From NCBI GenBank assembly GCA_032718475.1, contig JAUCBJ010007547.1, forward strand, positions 1 through 35,942: a DNA stretch of 35,942 nt, in the 5' to 3' direction. Position 1 is the first letter of the stretch. Each line of letters starts with the position of its first letter. The notes beneath the pieces are model-generated. The model was not told the DNA's origin, made no database searches, and saw only the letters and a program-made list of their open reading frames with translations. Shown here piece after piece: positions 19,400 through 30,033 of the stretch. The position numbers and the translations under genes were made by a program. The stretch comes from Nemertoderma westbladi. Taxonomy: Eukaryota > Xenacoelomorpha > Nemertodermatida > Nemertodermatidae.

Positions 19400-20232
19400 T
19401 TAACCCTTTTAGTACTATGTCCCACCTGTTGTACCATAACCACCTGCGCTATGTCCCAACTGTTGTACCATGGCATCTCACTTGATAAGCAGGCCATCCA
19501 CCACCCAACAGCGCCTTAGAAAGTGTTCCAATTCACTATTCAGTGCCTTAGGACAATAATTTTTGAAATTTTTTTGCAGCCATTTGATTGGCTAATGGGT
19601 TTACCTTGCCTTCTATGGAGATTCAAATCTAGGCCTTTTACTTCCAACTTTGCTGCCTTTGTTGAGGCAGGGCGAATTGGTTGTAGGTAGATTGTTGACT
19701 ACTATCCATTATACATTACGGGGTACCGTGCCCTAAACCCTGGAGTGGTTTGTTATCTCGTTTGTGATTGGATAACACATCATAATATTATCCTGTAGGT
19801 GACTAAAGCTACTACGTTCCATCCATCCATTTGTTAGTAATTGTATATTCAGTCAGTCATTTGTGAATCAATTTACGGCACTGCTGCACTTATGTGTATG
19901 ACGTATGCTGTTTTTTATTAGGCCTATAATTATCATATAAATTTATAATAATTATTTATTACCGGTATAGGCCTATATCAATTAATTATTATTATTATTA
20001 TTACCGGTACGTAGTGCGTAGTGAATTAGAATTACGGTAGAATTTATTCTCATAATATATACTGTAATAGGCCTAGTGAAATTAAGTGTAGCCTATTACC
20101 GGCAGCCTACTTGTGCCATTTGGAATATACTGATATATACTATTTATTATATTATATAATACGATTATCTGATTATATTAATTATTAGGGCCTATATTGA
20201 GTGACTGTACGTCTAACAGTCTAACAGTGGCC

Positions 20233-21027
20233 ATGGCAGACAGACCTGAAAGAGATCGCCATCCTGTTAATTACTATGGTTTTACTCTAAGGGGCCGTCC
20301 AAGTATGACGTCAGCACTTTAGGGGGGGGAGGGGGGTTGGGAAAATCTGATGACGTGCTGATGAGGGGAGGGGAGGGGGTCAGCCAAAATCTGACGTCAG
20401 CATGTTCATTTATAGGTGCTAGAAGAGATATAGCAGAAGAGTAAATAGCTTGCCTATTTTAATTGTTCGAAGCCCCCGAAGGCCCGTAGCACGACCTTCT
20501 GTTTCAGTTACCAGTCACCATGTTTCAGTGATTAGGACGCGAAAATTTTTTTAATCTGATTTAGGGGGGGGGGGGGGGGGTCAACGCCTATCTGATGACA
20601 TCTGATTTAGGGGAGGGAGGGGGTCAACATTTTGGGGAAAAGTGCAGACGTCATACTTGGACGGCCCCTAAGTAATGAGAGCGACGATGAAGTCGATGAT
20701 TATGTTGATGGTAGTGGAGAAAGTGGTGACGATGTGACGGGAATGGAAAGTGGGGATAACCAGGGTGATGCAGCTAGTAGTTCAAGTGAGGGTTCTGTTG
20801 ATGATTCCGACGACTCATCAGACAGCAGCTCTCGTTATGCAATTGCACCTCTACCAGGTGACGGGTGGGATGTTGTCACTGAAGCCAGTGACGTTAGTTT
20901 TAGTGTCCAATTCGATTTTAGTGGAACACCGGGGTGGAACAATGGGATTGACACTTCTGAATTTAGTGTAATTGACTACTTCCAAGTGTTTCTACCTGAT
21001 CAGCTATTTGAAGCTGTCGCAATTTGA
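20233..21027 (+). pseudogene. piggyBac transposase N-terminal fragment, interrupted by a MITE
   Basis: ATG at 20233 begins MADRPERDRHPVNYYGFTL (19 codons), then the MITE occupies 20291-20668. Coding resumes at LSNESDDEVDDYVDG. Removing the MITE and one TAA copy leaves the frame exactly continuous (the inserted length, 381 bp, is 127 codons). The N-terminus is very acidic and Ser-rich, as in piggyBac transposases. It is followed by WNNGIDTSEFSVIDYFQVFL and PDQLFEAVAI, matching the family's start of the dimerisation/catalytic region (..EFF.LFF...L...I...TN). A TGA at 21025-21027 comes where TN would follow, and the sequence dissolves into ACAG repeats. The DDD catalytic domain is missing. The ATG at 20632 inside the MITE is spurious. 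Confidence 0.8.
20288..20671. mobile_element. PIF/Harbinger-like MITE (378 bp) with TAA target duplication
   Basis: Element 20291-20668 begins GGGGCCGTCCAAGTATGACGTC and ends in the inverted GACGTCATACTTGGACGGCCCC, about 28 bp allowing one mismatch. TAA at 20288-20290 and 20669-20671 is the duplicated target, fitting the 3-bp TWA preference of PIF/Harbinger. The interior is noncoding with long G runs (20321-20336 and a 17-G run near 20563) and two full TGACGTCA palindromes (20306-20313, 20392-20399). Confidence 0.85.
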
Positions 21028-21370
21028 CGAACAGACAGACAGACAGACAGACAGACAATATTGGCTGAACGGATAAATAATTTAATAATCTGAACCAATG
21101 TTTGAATTCTACGTCATTCAGTGCCACTTGGGAGCTGTTAGATGTTTCTTAAGAATTCGTAATAACAAACTGATTAGATAGTAATATTTTGACAGACAGA
21201 CATAATAACATGACAGACAGACAGACAATATCAGAAGAACGGCTAATCGAATGAATAAGTTATTGTTAGATTCGAATTCCACGGCATTGATTACCCAAAA
21301 GGAGATTCAGATTTCAGTTGAAACACAATTTTTCTATTTGACAGACAGACAGACAGACAGACAACAGACA
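21028..21370. repeat. Three GACA-repeat blocks in a diverged duplication
   Basis: (ACAG)n runs at about 21030-21057, 21191-21233 and 21341-21364. The sequence after the first two blocks is related (GACAATAT...GAACGG.TAA...GAATTC.ACG.CATT), so this is a duplicated unit of about 170 bp with a microsatellite at its edge. No coding signal. Confidence 0.7.
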
Positions 21371-21581
21371 CATAAGGAAGGATAGGCTGTACAGAAAAAC
21401 AGACTTCGGAAATGAAATCTACGGTAAAAACAACCTCATAATTGGGGAAACATAGATTATTTTGAAAGGAAGCAAGCCTGTGACATTTGTTGAAGTTTAA
21501 GAAATATTTTTATAATTTCATAAAATATATTCAGGTTCTGGAGGTACAAGATATTTTCCAATTCAGTACTAAAAGGGTTAA

Positions 21582-22582
21582 AGGAAGCTGTGGTACCACT
21601 ACCGGTACTGTACGATGCATGCAGTCAGTCTACCTACAATCTGAACTGAAAACATACCATAGGCCTACGCTAGTCTTATTCTTACAACTTTCACTTTCAC
21701 TCATGTTAGTAAAGGTACCGGTACCGTAAGCTAACTACTGTATACACAACACGGCAAACAGGCATAAATATAATTTCAACATGCAGATTGCAGATACCGG
21801 AGTGTTGAAAAATAAATGTGTTATTTTTTCCTAGGACTAAAATAACACTATTTTTAGATAGGTTATCATTGCGATTGTGTTATTTTTTCCGGGATTGGTT
21901 GGTAACAACTATTTCTATTATTGACATATGATTTATATTTTTTTTTTTTAGACAGTTTAATAACACGACTGCTCATTGACTGCTCGTTCTGCTTTTTTTT
22001 ATTATTCATCATGTATAGTAATTATTTTTAGACTGTTTTAAATCACATGATTGCTCGTTGCTCTCTAGTTACCATCATGTAAACTAATTAATTTCATTAT
22101 TGCATTAAAATTTATTCTTAGACTGTTTAAGTCCCATAACTAATCATATTATCCTTCATTCATTGTGCTTTTTTTTTTTGTAAACTTGTTTCTAATTCAT
22201 CGTTTCGTTTATGTTTTTTTATTTATCTTTGTTTGTACGTTCTTTAACATTTTATATAGGTGTGCTCTATGAGTTCTCCTTGGTTTTTTATCAATTTGCC
22301 ATAAACCGTAAAATTAATACAAGACTACAAGTATAAAGAATTTCAAAAAATTAAAAAAAATCTTTTTGAAATATTTAAATTTTTTGGTAAATCAATTGTT
22401 TGAACCTGTTTTTTTGCAAAATAGGGGTTTTCGGGATTCTGGTTTTGATGTATTATATACTAGTTGCACCAGACATATCAAACTTATATTTTTCGGTGCT
22501 GTGTGCAAAATTTGGTACAAAACGATGCTAAACTATAAAAATGAGCGACAGCGAAGACAGAGGAGACATACACCGCAATCTT
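21582..22582. other. AT-rich spacer without genes
   Basis: It holds a 31-bp motif (21879-21909) shared in inverted orientation with 12348-12378. A loosely repeated block starts AGAC.GTTTAA at 21950, 22030 and 22123. There are several T runs. The frame at 22366-22698 is open mainly because it enters the satellite array and shows no domain. Confidence 0.55.
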
Positions 22583-24769
22583 CTCAACCCACCACGCTGT
22601 GCGAACTCACTACTGAGAAAGGGGCATCAGCGTGGTTGAACTCAACCCACCAGCGCTGTGCGAACTCACTACTGAGAAAGGGGCATCAGCGTGGTTGAAC
22701 TCAACCCACCAGCGCTGTGCGAACTCACTACTGAGAAAGGGGCATCAGCGTGGTTGAACTCAACCCACCAGCGCTGTGCGAACTCACTACTGAGAAAGGG
22801 GCATCAGCGTGGTTGAACTCAACCCACCAGCGCTGTGCGAACTCACTACTGAGAAAGGGGCATCAGCGTGGTTGAACTCCACCTACCAGCGCTGTGCGAA
22901 CTCACTACTGAGAAAGGGGCATCAGCGTGGTTGAACTCAACCCACCAGCGCTGTGCGAACTCACTACTGAGAAAGGGGCATCAGCGTGGTTGAACTCAAC
23001 CCACCAGCGCTGTGCGAACTCACTACTGAGAAAGGGGCATCAGCGTGGTTGAACTCAACCCACCAGCGCTGTGCGAACTCACTACTGAGAAAGGGGCATC
23101 AGCGTGGTTGAACTCAACCCACCAGCGCTGTGCGAACTCACTACTGAGAAAGGGGCATCAGCGTGGTTGAACTCAACCCACCAGCGCTGTGCGAACTCAC
23201 TACTGAGAAAGGGGCATCAGCGTGGTTGAACTCAACCCACCAGCGCTGTGCGAACTCACTACTGAGAAAGGGGCATCAGCGTGGTTGAACTCAACCCACC
23301 AGCGCTGTGCGAACTCACTACTGAGAAAGGGGCATCAGCGTGGTTGAACTCAACCCACCAGCGCTGTGCGAACTCACTACTGAGAAAGGGGCATCAGCGT
23401 GGTTGAACTCAACCCACCAGCGCTGTGCGAACTCACTACTGAGAAAGGGGCATCAGCGTGGTTGAACTCAACCCACCAGCGCTGTGCGAACTCACTACTG
23501 AGAAAGGGGCATCAGCGTGGTTGAACTCAACCCACCAGCGCTGTGCGAACTCACTACTGAGAAAGGGGCATCAGCGTGGTTGAACTCAACCCACCAGCGC
23601 TGTGCGAACTCACTACTGAGAAAGGGGCATCAGCGTGGTTGAACTCCACCTACCAGCGCTGTGCGAACTCACTACTGAGAAAGGGGCATCAGCGTGGTTG
23701 AACTCAACCCACCAGCGCTGTGCGAACTCACTACTGAGAAAGGGGCATCAGCGTGGTTGAACTCAACCCACCAGCGCTGTGCGAACTCACTACTGAGAAA
23801 GGGGCATCAGCGTGGTTGAACTCAACCCACCAGCGCTGTGCGAACTCACTACTGAGAAAGGGGCATCAGCGTGGTTGAACTCAACCCACCAGCGCTGTGC
23901 GAACTCACTACTGAGAAAGGGGCATCAGCGTGGTTGAACTCAACCCACCAGCGCTGTGCGAACTCACTACTGAGAAAGGGGCATCAGCGTGGTTGAACTC
24001 AACCCACCAGCGCTGTGCGAACTCACTACTGAGAAAGGGGCATCAGCGTGGTTGAACTCAACCCACCAGCGCTGTGCGAACTCACTACTGAGAAAGGGGC
24101 ATCAGCGTGGTTGAACTCAACCCACCAGCGCTGTGCGAACTCACTACTGAGAAAGGGGCATCAGCGTGGTTGAACTCAACCCACCAGCGCTGTGCGAACT
24201 CACTACTGAGAAAGGGGCATCAGCGTGGTTGAACTCAACCCACCAGCGCTGTGCGAACTCACTACTGAGAAAGGGGCATCAGCGTGGTTGAACTCAACCC
24301 ACCAGCGCTGTGCGAACTCACTACTGAGAAAGGGGCATCAGCGTGGTTGAACTCAACCCACCAGCGCTGTGCGAACTCACTACTGAGAAAGGGGCATCAG
24401 CGTGGTTGAACTCAACCCACCAGCGCTGTGCGAACTCACTACTGAGAAAGGGGCATCAGCGTGGTTGAACTCAACCCACCAGCGCTGTGCGAACTCACTA
24501 CTGAGAAAGGGGCATCAGCGTGGTTGAACTCAACCCACCAGCGCTGTGCGAACTCACTACTGAGAAAGGGGCATCAGCGTGGTTGAACTCAACCCACCAG
24601 CGCTGTGCGAACTCACTACTGAGAAAGGGGCATCAGCGTGGTTGAACTCAACCCACCAGCGCTGTGCGAACTCACTACTGAGAAAGGGGCATCAGCGTGG
24701 TTGAACTCAACCCACCAGCGCTGTGCGAACTCACTACTGAGAAAGGGGCATCAGCGTGGGTGAACTCAA
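22583..24769. repeat. 59-bp satellite array, about 37 copies
   Basis: The unit is 59 bp (for example GCGCTGTGCGAACTCACTAC followed by TGAGAAAGGGGCATCAGCGT and GGTTGAACTCAACCCACCA). Nearly all copies are identical. Two units, at 22874 and 23641, share the variant CTCCACCTACC and lie exactly 13 units (767 bp) apart. The first and last units are slightly altered (CCACGCTG at 22591; GTGGGTGAACTCAAAG at 24757). Each unit contains two short dyads: CTCA-CTAC-TGAG and GGTTGA-AC-TCAACC. The 59-bp length is not a multiple of 3 and the unit has stops, so it is noncoding. Confidence 0.97.
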
Positions 24770-24957
24770 AGTCCAAGTTGAACCCGCACTCTTCAGGATA
24801 CCCACCTCGATAAAGAGGGGTTCCACAATGCGATCTGCCTCCTTTACGGATGGACCCCCCTAATCTCCCATCTCGTTGTCCCTGTGGGATAGGATTTTCT
24901 CCCTCGCGTTCTTTCGTGTCCTACAGAATACAGGAGGTTTCCCCTCCGATAGGCAAA
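24770..24957. other. Short spacer without genes
   Basis: Unique-looking sequence between the satellite and the minisatellite; nothing recognised. Confidence 0.5.
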
Positions 24958-24958
24958 A

Positions 24959-24997
24959 CGGCAGTAGAGCCAGTATGGCAGTAGAGCCAGTATAATA
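24959..24997. repeat. Left piece of a 17-bp minisatellite, ending in the L2 target duplication
   Basis: Two copies of GGCAGTAGAGCCAGTAT. The array resumes at 35461 on the far side of the nested LINE complex. CAGTATAATA (24988-24997) recurs at 35461-35470 as the likely target duplication of the L2-like element. Confidence 0.85.
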
Positions 24998-25153
24998 ATA
25001 ATAATAATAATTAAAATATTTATATAGCGCCTTTCCTAAATTAAGAGCAAGGCGCATGGCACTGTTAAAATGTAGGATTGCTAAAAAATTAGATAAAAAC
25101 AGTTTAATTAAAAACGGACATTGATAACATAGTGTGAATATGATTATGAAGAT

Positions 25154-25593
25154 TTACTCGTACTCCAGGTGGAAGTAGTGTGTTTTTAGCCTCGACTTAA
25201 AAACCGCGATGGTTGGTGATTGTCGAACGTTGATTGGCAGTTTGTTCCAAATAGTCGGGGCAGCAACTGAGAAAGCGCGCTTGCCGTAGTGCACCATGTT
25301 GAATCTAGGGATCACCAGCAGTTCGTAGTGGGATGACCTCAGTGACCGGGAGGGCGTGTAGGGTGACCGTGACAGTAGATCTCGCAGATATACTGGTGCT
25401 GTTCCATTCAGACACTTGTAGGTAATCATCGCAATTTTATAGTCTATCCGACGTTGCACTGGAAGCCAATGTAGTCGCATTAGTACAGGGGTCATTCGTT
25501 GCCTGTCACTTTTCTTGAGACCAACTAAAAGACGCGCCGCACAGTTCTGCACATATTGTAGCTTTTTAATGGAATCAGTCGGAAGACCGTAAT
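25154..25593 (-). pseudogene. L2-like LINE: C-terminal domain
   Basis: Open frame of about 145 codons carrying the conserved end of CR1/L2 polyproteins: VQNCAARLLVGLKK, PVLMRLHWLPVQRRI, YKCLNGTAPVYL, YGKRAFSVAAPTIWNKLP, FKSRLKTHYF. Stop at 25154. It is intact locally but cut off from its RT by the 3.7-kb insertion at 25594-29273, so it has no start. Confidence 0.9.
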
Positions 25594-27303
25594 ATTGATT
25601 GATTGATTGATGCGCTTGTTGGCGCCATCATCCGGACCAGCCGGCATTTAATTAGACTTCACCTCAGTAAAAACCAAAAATTACAGTACAGTTACACATC
25701 AAAATTGCACTAATGGCACATCATACACGTTATTTTAAAGCATAACAAAACAGCATAATAAAATCATGGATCGTGATAAAAGTATAGTACAGTATTGTTA
25801 TACGATAACATTAGACACATACCAACAGTGTTAACAATCATCATTAAATATATCAGTACAAACTTAAATATTTTTATTATATCAAATATTTTTGCAATGA
25901 GACATTAAAGCTTCCACCTAAAATTGAAAGTAGTTGTGGACCAGGCTTACTTTGTTAGCGAAGGTTAAACCATTTGTAGCATAACAGGCTCTCAGAAAGT
26001 TGTAGCTACCAAAGTCTGTGGTAGTTGCTGCACCTTCATCCATCCGTGATCTCAGTTCCTCGTTGGAGTAGGTATAGTTTAACATATTAAACATGGATGG
26101 AAGGCCTGAAGTCTGTCTAGCAATCTCGTATGTGTGACTCAGCCCCATCTTTACTTTATTTGATGCAAGTGAATTCGTCATCAACAAGTACCGCAGATTC
26201 TGCTGGAGTGACTCCTTTGGACATCGAGATATCCGTCTAATCAATCCAATTGAGCGTTCTGACACAAGATTACTAAGTGAAGATGCTCCATACAGCAAGC
26301 ATAGAGCTGAGTTTGACACACGATTATTACAGTACATGAGACTACGCATGATTTTACGAAACTGTCCATTTAGCGATTCCATTTCAGTACCTGAAAGCAT
26401 TCCAAAATTAAATTCTAGGCCATAAAGGATACCAGGCACAGCGACAGCATTCCATAGCCTGGCAATGCATTCCGCAGGAAATTGCCGTACAGTCCAACCC
26501 CTGGTGTGGAAGATTGCCCCCATTGACGATATCCTGCGTCGACATTCATTTAGAAGCTGATATGGAGATTGGTAGAAAGTAAATCCAAGGAAAGATATTG
26601 ACTTAGTGAACAGTACATTTGTACCAAGGATAGATAGCGTTCTGTCAGAGAGACTCTGCACTTTAGATGACCCATTTACCATCGTCCAGTGAGTTATACT
26701 TATGGAGATAGAAAGTCCAATTTTCTTTAGCTCGGTATCCAGAAGTACCATCATATTATCGATGTCCTCACCGCATTCAGCAAATAACATAATATCGTCG
26801 GCATAGTTGAGGATGGAGACACAGCGATTCATAATAATTCTACACCCCAGTCCAGAATTCTTAACAGCCTCAATTGCATCAGAAATATAAAAATTAAACA
26901 GGATCGGTGAAAGGATAGATCCTTGCTTGACTCCATTTCTTGGAGTGAAGCTATTGATGTCAACCTCCTCACCAAATTTGAAAAAGAAACGGCCACTGAG
27001 GTAATACTGCAGAAGGAGTCTACACACTGATGGATTTATAACACTGGATAACTTCTCAAACAGAACTCCGAAGTCAACTGTGTCAAATGCTGAATCAATA
27101 TCTGTCTGGCACAAGTACACTGGAGCTCGGCTACTGTTAAAGTGGTTAATAATCTCATACGCTAGACTGATAGAAGTGTCACACCCAATGCCTTTCTGGT
27201 ACACCATCGACAGCTCATGCGGTTTTATGACACTCCGAAGAAATTCTGAGAGGCAAATCGCTTCCAAGATCTTTGCAATAATATTGACCGTAGACAGATA
27301 GAT
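25594..27303 (-). mobile_element. LINE fragment X (5'-truncated, ATCA-repeat tail)
   Basis: The 3' end is an (ATCA)n run at 25594-25612 next to a GATGATGGCGCCA segment. The 3' untranslated region (25613-25917) is AT-rich. The 5' end lies near 27303, where RT homology begins. It is related to fragment Y (27304-29273) and lies in the same orientation directly next to it, with no L2 sequence between them. Confidence 0.7.
25918..27303 (-). pseudogene. Reverse transcriptase of LINE fragment X
   Basis: Open frame with an RT core, intact from about 27300 to a stop at 25918. Motifs: KILEAICLSEFLRSV, YLCQTDIDSAFDTVDF (motif A), NGVKQGSILSPILFNFY (motif B), ILNYADDIMLFAE (motif C, YADD at 26794-26805), KSISFLGFTF. 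A long C-terminal region follows (LWNAVAVPGILYGLEF, SLSNLVSERSIGLIRRI). The first 45 or so residues of the open frame (up to 27444) are unrelated flank. No endonuclease is present: the copy is 5'-truncated just after the YRPV motif. Clade not assigned. Confidence 0.8.
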
Positions 27304-27661
27304 ATATATGTTTAATTCGGTCAAGCCGACAAATATAAGGTTAGATATGAGCACTGTACTGCACGTTAAAGATAGATTTAAACAAAACATATTAATATTA
27401 AATAGCATCATAATAATACGAAAGATTAAAATGTTGCTTTGCACAACAAGTTGGCGAGTAAAAAGGCGCCCCGCGGCACAGCGCCAACAACAAGTAAAAT
27501 GTCTATATATATTTAATCATATAAGATCATATAAAATGACGAATTACAATATTAACAATTATTGTAGACATAAAAACCCATAATATTATAAGTACAATTC
27601 AGCATCTTAAAATGTGCTAGGCACAGGGGCATTTCTTAATAAAATCAGGTTTTTATTTACA

Positions 27662-28400
27662 TTATTGGGTATTAAAAATCGGTGAGTTTGTTTCATTTGG
27701 GTCCTCGTTCAGAAGTTCAGTATGTTTACTGAAATACTGTATGATCCTGTCGTGTTTTTTATTAAAAGTGATGTTTGAGATCTTATAAGTGTTCCTAATG
27801 AAATTCAAGTTAATTGTCTCCAGGCAGGTTAATTTTCCCATGTCAAGACGAGATGCAATTCCTTTTTTATCAAATCTGGATGTCAGCATTGTCATTAGCG
27901 CCGGCATTGCACACCTACTACTGGTTAGGTGATAGGCACTGCCGACTCCTTTATATCTTTGTCGTTTATTCAGTTGCATGGTGATAAGTAGGGTGGTTTG
28001 AACCGGTGGAATGGGACATTTATATATGTTGATTAAAGTCCCTATGGCATGAGTTAGGGCCAGGTTAGAAAGTGAGTTGGAGTTAAATAGGTTGTAAATG
28101 GTTGTGTTGTTTACGTACGTCCCCAGGGATAGTAGTCCCCGAAGTTGTTTGCGGTAATGCACCTCCAGATGATGTATTTGTGTGTCTGACATCCCTCCTA
28201 TGTAGAACTTAAGACCATATAGGATGGCGGGTATGGCGACCATTCTCCAGAGGTAAGCCACGGTGTCGATATCCAGGTTTCGTACTGACCATCCATTTTT
28301 ATGGAAAGCTCCACCTATCGCGGATATCACCCTGATGCATTTGCTTGAGAGATTATTGAACTTGTTTTTGGTTATTTCCACACCCAAAAATTTAATTGAG
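27662..28400 (-). pseudogene. LINE fragment Y: post-RT domain
   Basis: Encodes SIKFLGVEITKNKFNNLSS and onward to a stop at 27662. Homologous to the end of X: AYLWRMVAIPAILYGLKF against LWNAVAVPGILYGLEF, and NSNSLSNLALTHAIGTLINI against SSLSNLVSERSIGLIRRI. Sequence divergence is substantial, so X and Y are different subfamilies, not copies of one another. Confidence 0.8.
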
Positions 28401-29204
28401 TCTGACTCAGGGACCAGTACACCGGACGATATGAGGATGGATGAAATCTATCTTTCCTGTGACCCTTATAGATACATGTAATAATTGTCTCCCCAAGAAG
28501 TTGGGGACAATGACCTAGGCGCATCGATGTTCTAAAGATATTGTGGAGAACCCCTACAACAAGAGTTGGATTAAGGGCTAGTAGGTGCTCCACTACTAGT
28601 GATGCAGAGTCCGGCGACTTATTTTTGTTCAACGAGAGAATCGCAGTCCTTATGGTTTCTGATGAAATTTCGGGTACAGTTGAGTTGTTACAGATGAGAT
28701 CAAGTTTGCTTTTGATATCGGTATAAACCTGTTTATCTTTTTTCTGTAGCTGATTCCGAATATGAGCCCGCACGGAGTCCCTTGAATTTGCAGGAACATT
28801 ATTACCACCATCATCTTCCAGACGACCTTTTGTGTCCATAGTTCTCCAGAAGGATCTATTGTTGTTTAGGTTTTTGACGAGGTGGCACTCGGCTAAGTTC
28901 CGAAACAATTTATTCTTCAGTCTCCGAGTAGCTTTCCGTGATGCCTTAATGTCCTTCAATAGAGGATCCTGTGGATCAGACCCATCCGGAGCCAAAGGTG
29001 GTGCAGTTTGGATGTTGTTTTAGAGTAGTCCTTTAGCCTTTCATTGCGAATACGTAGATTTCGTGTTCTTTTCTGCATCTTCTTGTGAGGTATATTCTCA
29101 ATGGCTGAACGGAAGATCGCCACAGAGACTTCCAGAGTGAATGAGTCTAGGTCATTTTTTGACCATGAGTCTGATGGGGGATAACATTCTAAGATTTTAG
29201 ACAT
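28372..29204 (-). pseudogene. LINE fragment Y: linker and start of RT
   Basis: Two frames joined by a frameshift near 29000 (29204-28956 and 28995-28372). Content: KMQKRTRNLRIRNERLKDY, then RRLKNKLFRNLAECHL, IRTAILSLNKNKSPDSAS and FHPSSYRPV (RT motif 1). Immediately after YRPV the sequence jumps to the region downstream of YADD, so motifs A, B and C are absent. This internal deletion makes Y inactive regardless of the frameshift. Confidence 0.75.
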
Positions 29205-29273
29205 TTTCTGCTCGAAGGCATTATTATACGCTAGTATCTGACTAGAGGTAGCTTTCCCCCAGTGAAATTGAGT

Positions 29274-30033
29274 TAATAAAGGGAGTTGCAGTTGTCCAAT
29301 TTACTTGTGACAAGTGCATGAATCAAAATCTCAAGATTGTCTTTGGATAAATAGCGCTTAATTTTTCCAAGATTCCTGAGGTGATAGAATGCTTCTCTGA
29401 CAGTAATTCCAATGTGCTTGCGGAGTGTCAATCGATTTCAACACCGATATTACGCGCAGTTGCGCTACAACCAATAGTCTCGGAACCGATTATCACGTGC
29501 GGGGATTCAACTTGTTTACCGAATTGCGACTGCAGCATGACCACTTTAGTCTTATCTGAGTTCATCTTTAAAAGATGTGAGTCCATCCATGCTCGAACTT
29601 TGGAAAGGCACTTTTCAGTGATATCCACTGCATCATTCAGGTTTGATTTCTTAAATGTTATGTATATTTGAGTATCATCTGCGTAGAGATGTAGGGGCAG
29701 TCCGTATTTCCTTATCACATTTGCGAGTGAACGTGTATAAATAGTAAATAGTATTGGGCCAAGTACTGATCCTTGTGGGAGGCCGTATCTTAATTGCTGA
29801 GGTTGAGAATATGAGTTGTTAATGCGTACTTGTTGTGAGCGGCCCGACAAGTAGGATCGAAACCAATCTAGTGCTGTCCCTGCAATGCCGATCTCATGTT
29901 CCAGAGTATTTAATAAGATACTGTGTTCGACAGTATCAAATGCAGCACTGAGATCGGGCATTATTAACAGTACTGCACAACCATCATCAATAAAGGAGTG
30001 CAGTTTCGGTTCCATGGAATGGTCTATAGGCAC
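29274..30033 (-). pseudogene. L2-like LINE: RT palm and downstream part
   Basis: Frame 29428-30033 holds LLIMPDLSAAFDTVEHSILL (motif A), YGLPQGSVLGPILFTIY (motif B), HLYADDTQIYITF (motif C, YADD at 29674-29685) and SDKTKVVMLQSQF, all typical L2 wording. It ends with NIGVEID by a frameshift; homology continues in another frame to about 29279 (AFYHLRNLGKIKRY, LVTSKLDNC). The catalytic residues are all present. Confidence 0.88.

Larger units (their letters stand above)
19404..21577 (+). mobile_element. Non-autonomous piggyBac-type transposon
   Basis: Perfect 13-bp terminal inverted repeats CCCTTTTAGTACT (19404-19416) and AGTACTAAAAGGG (21565-21577). Both are flanked by TTAA (19400-19403, 21578-21581), the invariant piggyBac target. 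Inside the left end, TATGTCCCA.CTGTTGTACCAT occurs twice (19416 and 19452). About 800 bp of noncoding sequence precede a transposase N-terminal exon (20233-21027), which is split by a MITE and ends in GACA repeats; the catalytic domain is gone. Without the MITE the element is about 1.8 kb. Confidence 0.92.
27304..29273 (-). mobile_element. LINE fragment Y (5'-truncated, RT core deleted)
   Basis: Same family group as X. It runs from a linker region (29273) through the start of RT, then directly into the post-RT domain and a 3' untranslated region (27304-27661). The 5' edge borders L2 at TAAT (29274-29277), matched by TAAT at 25590-25593 on the far side of X. Confidence 0.7.

Noticed and set aside
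20632-20671. ATG at 20632 as the start of an acidic host protein
   Set aside because: It lies inside the MITE; the native start is the ATG at 20233 upstream of the insertion.
22583-24769. CRISPR-like appearance of regular repeats
   Set aside because: Units are directly tandem and identical throughout; there are no unique spacers and the context is an animal genome.
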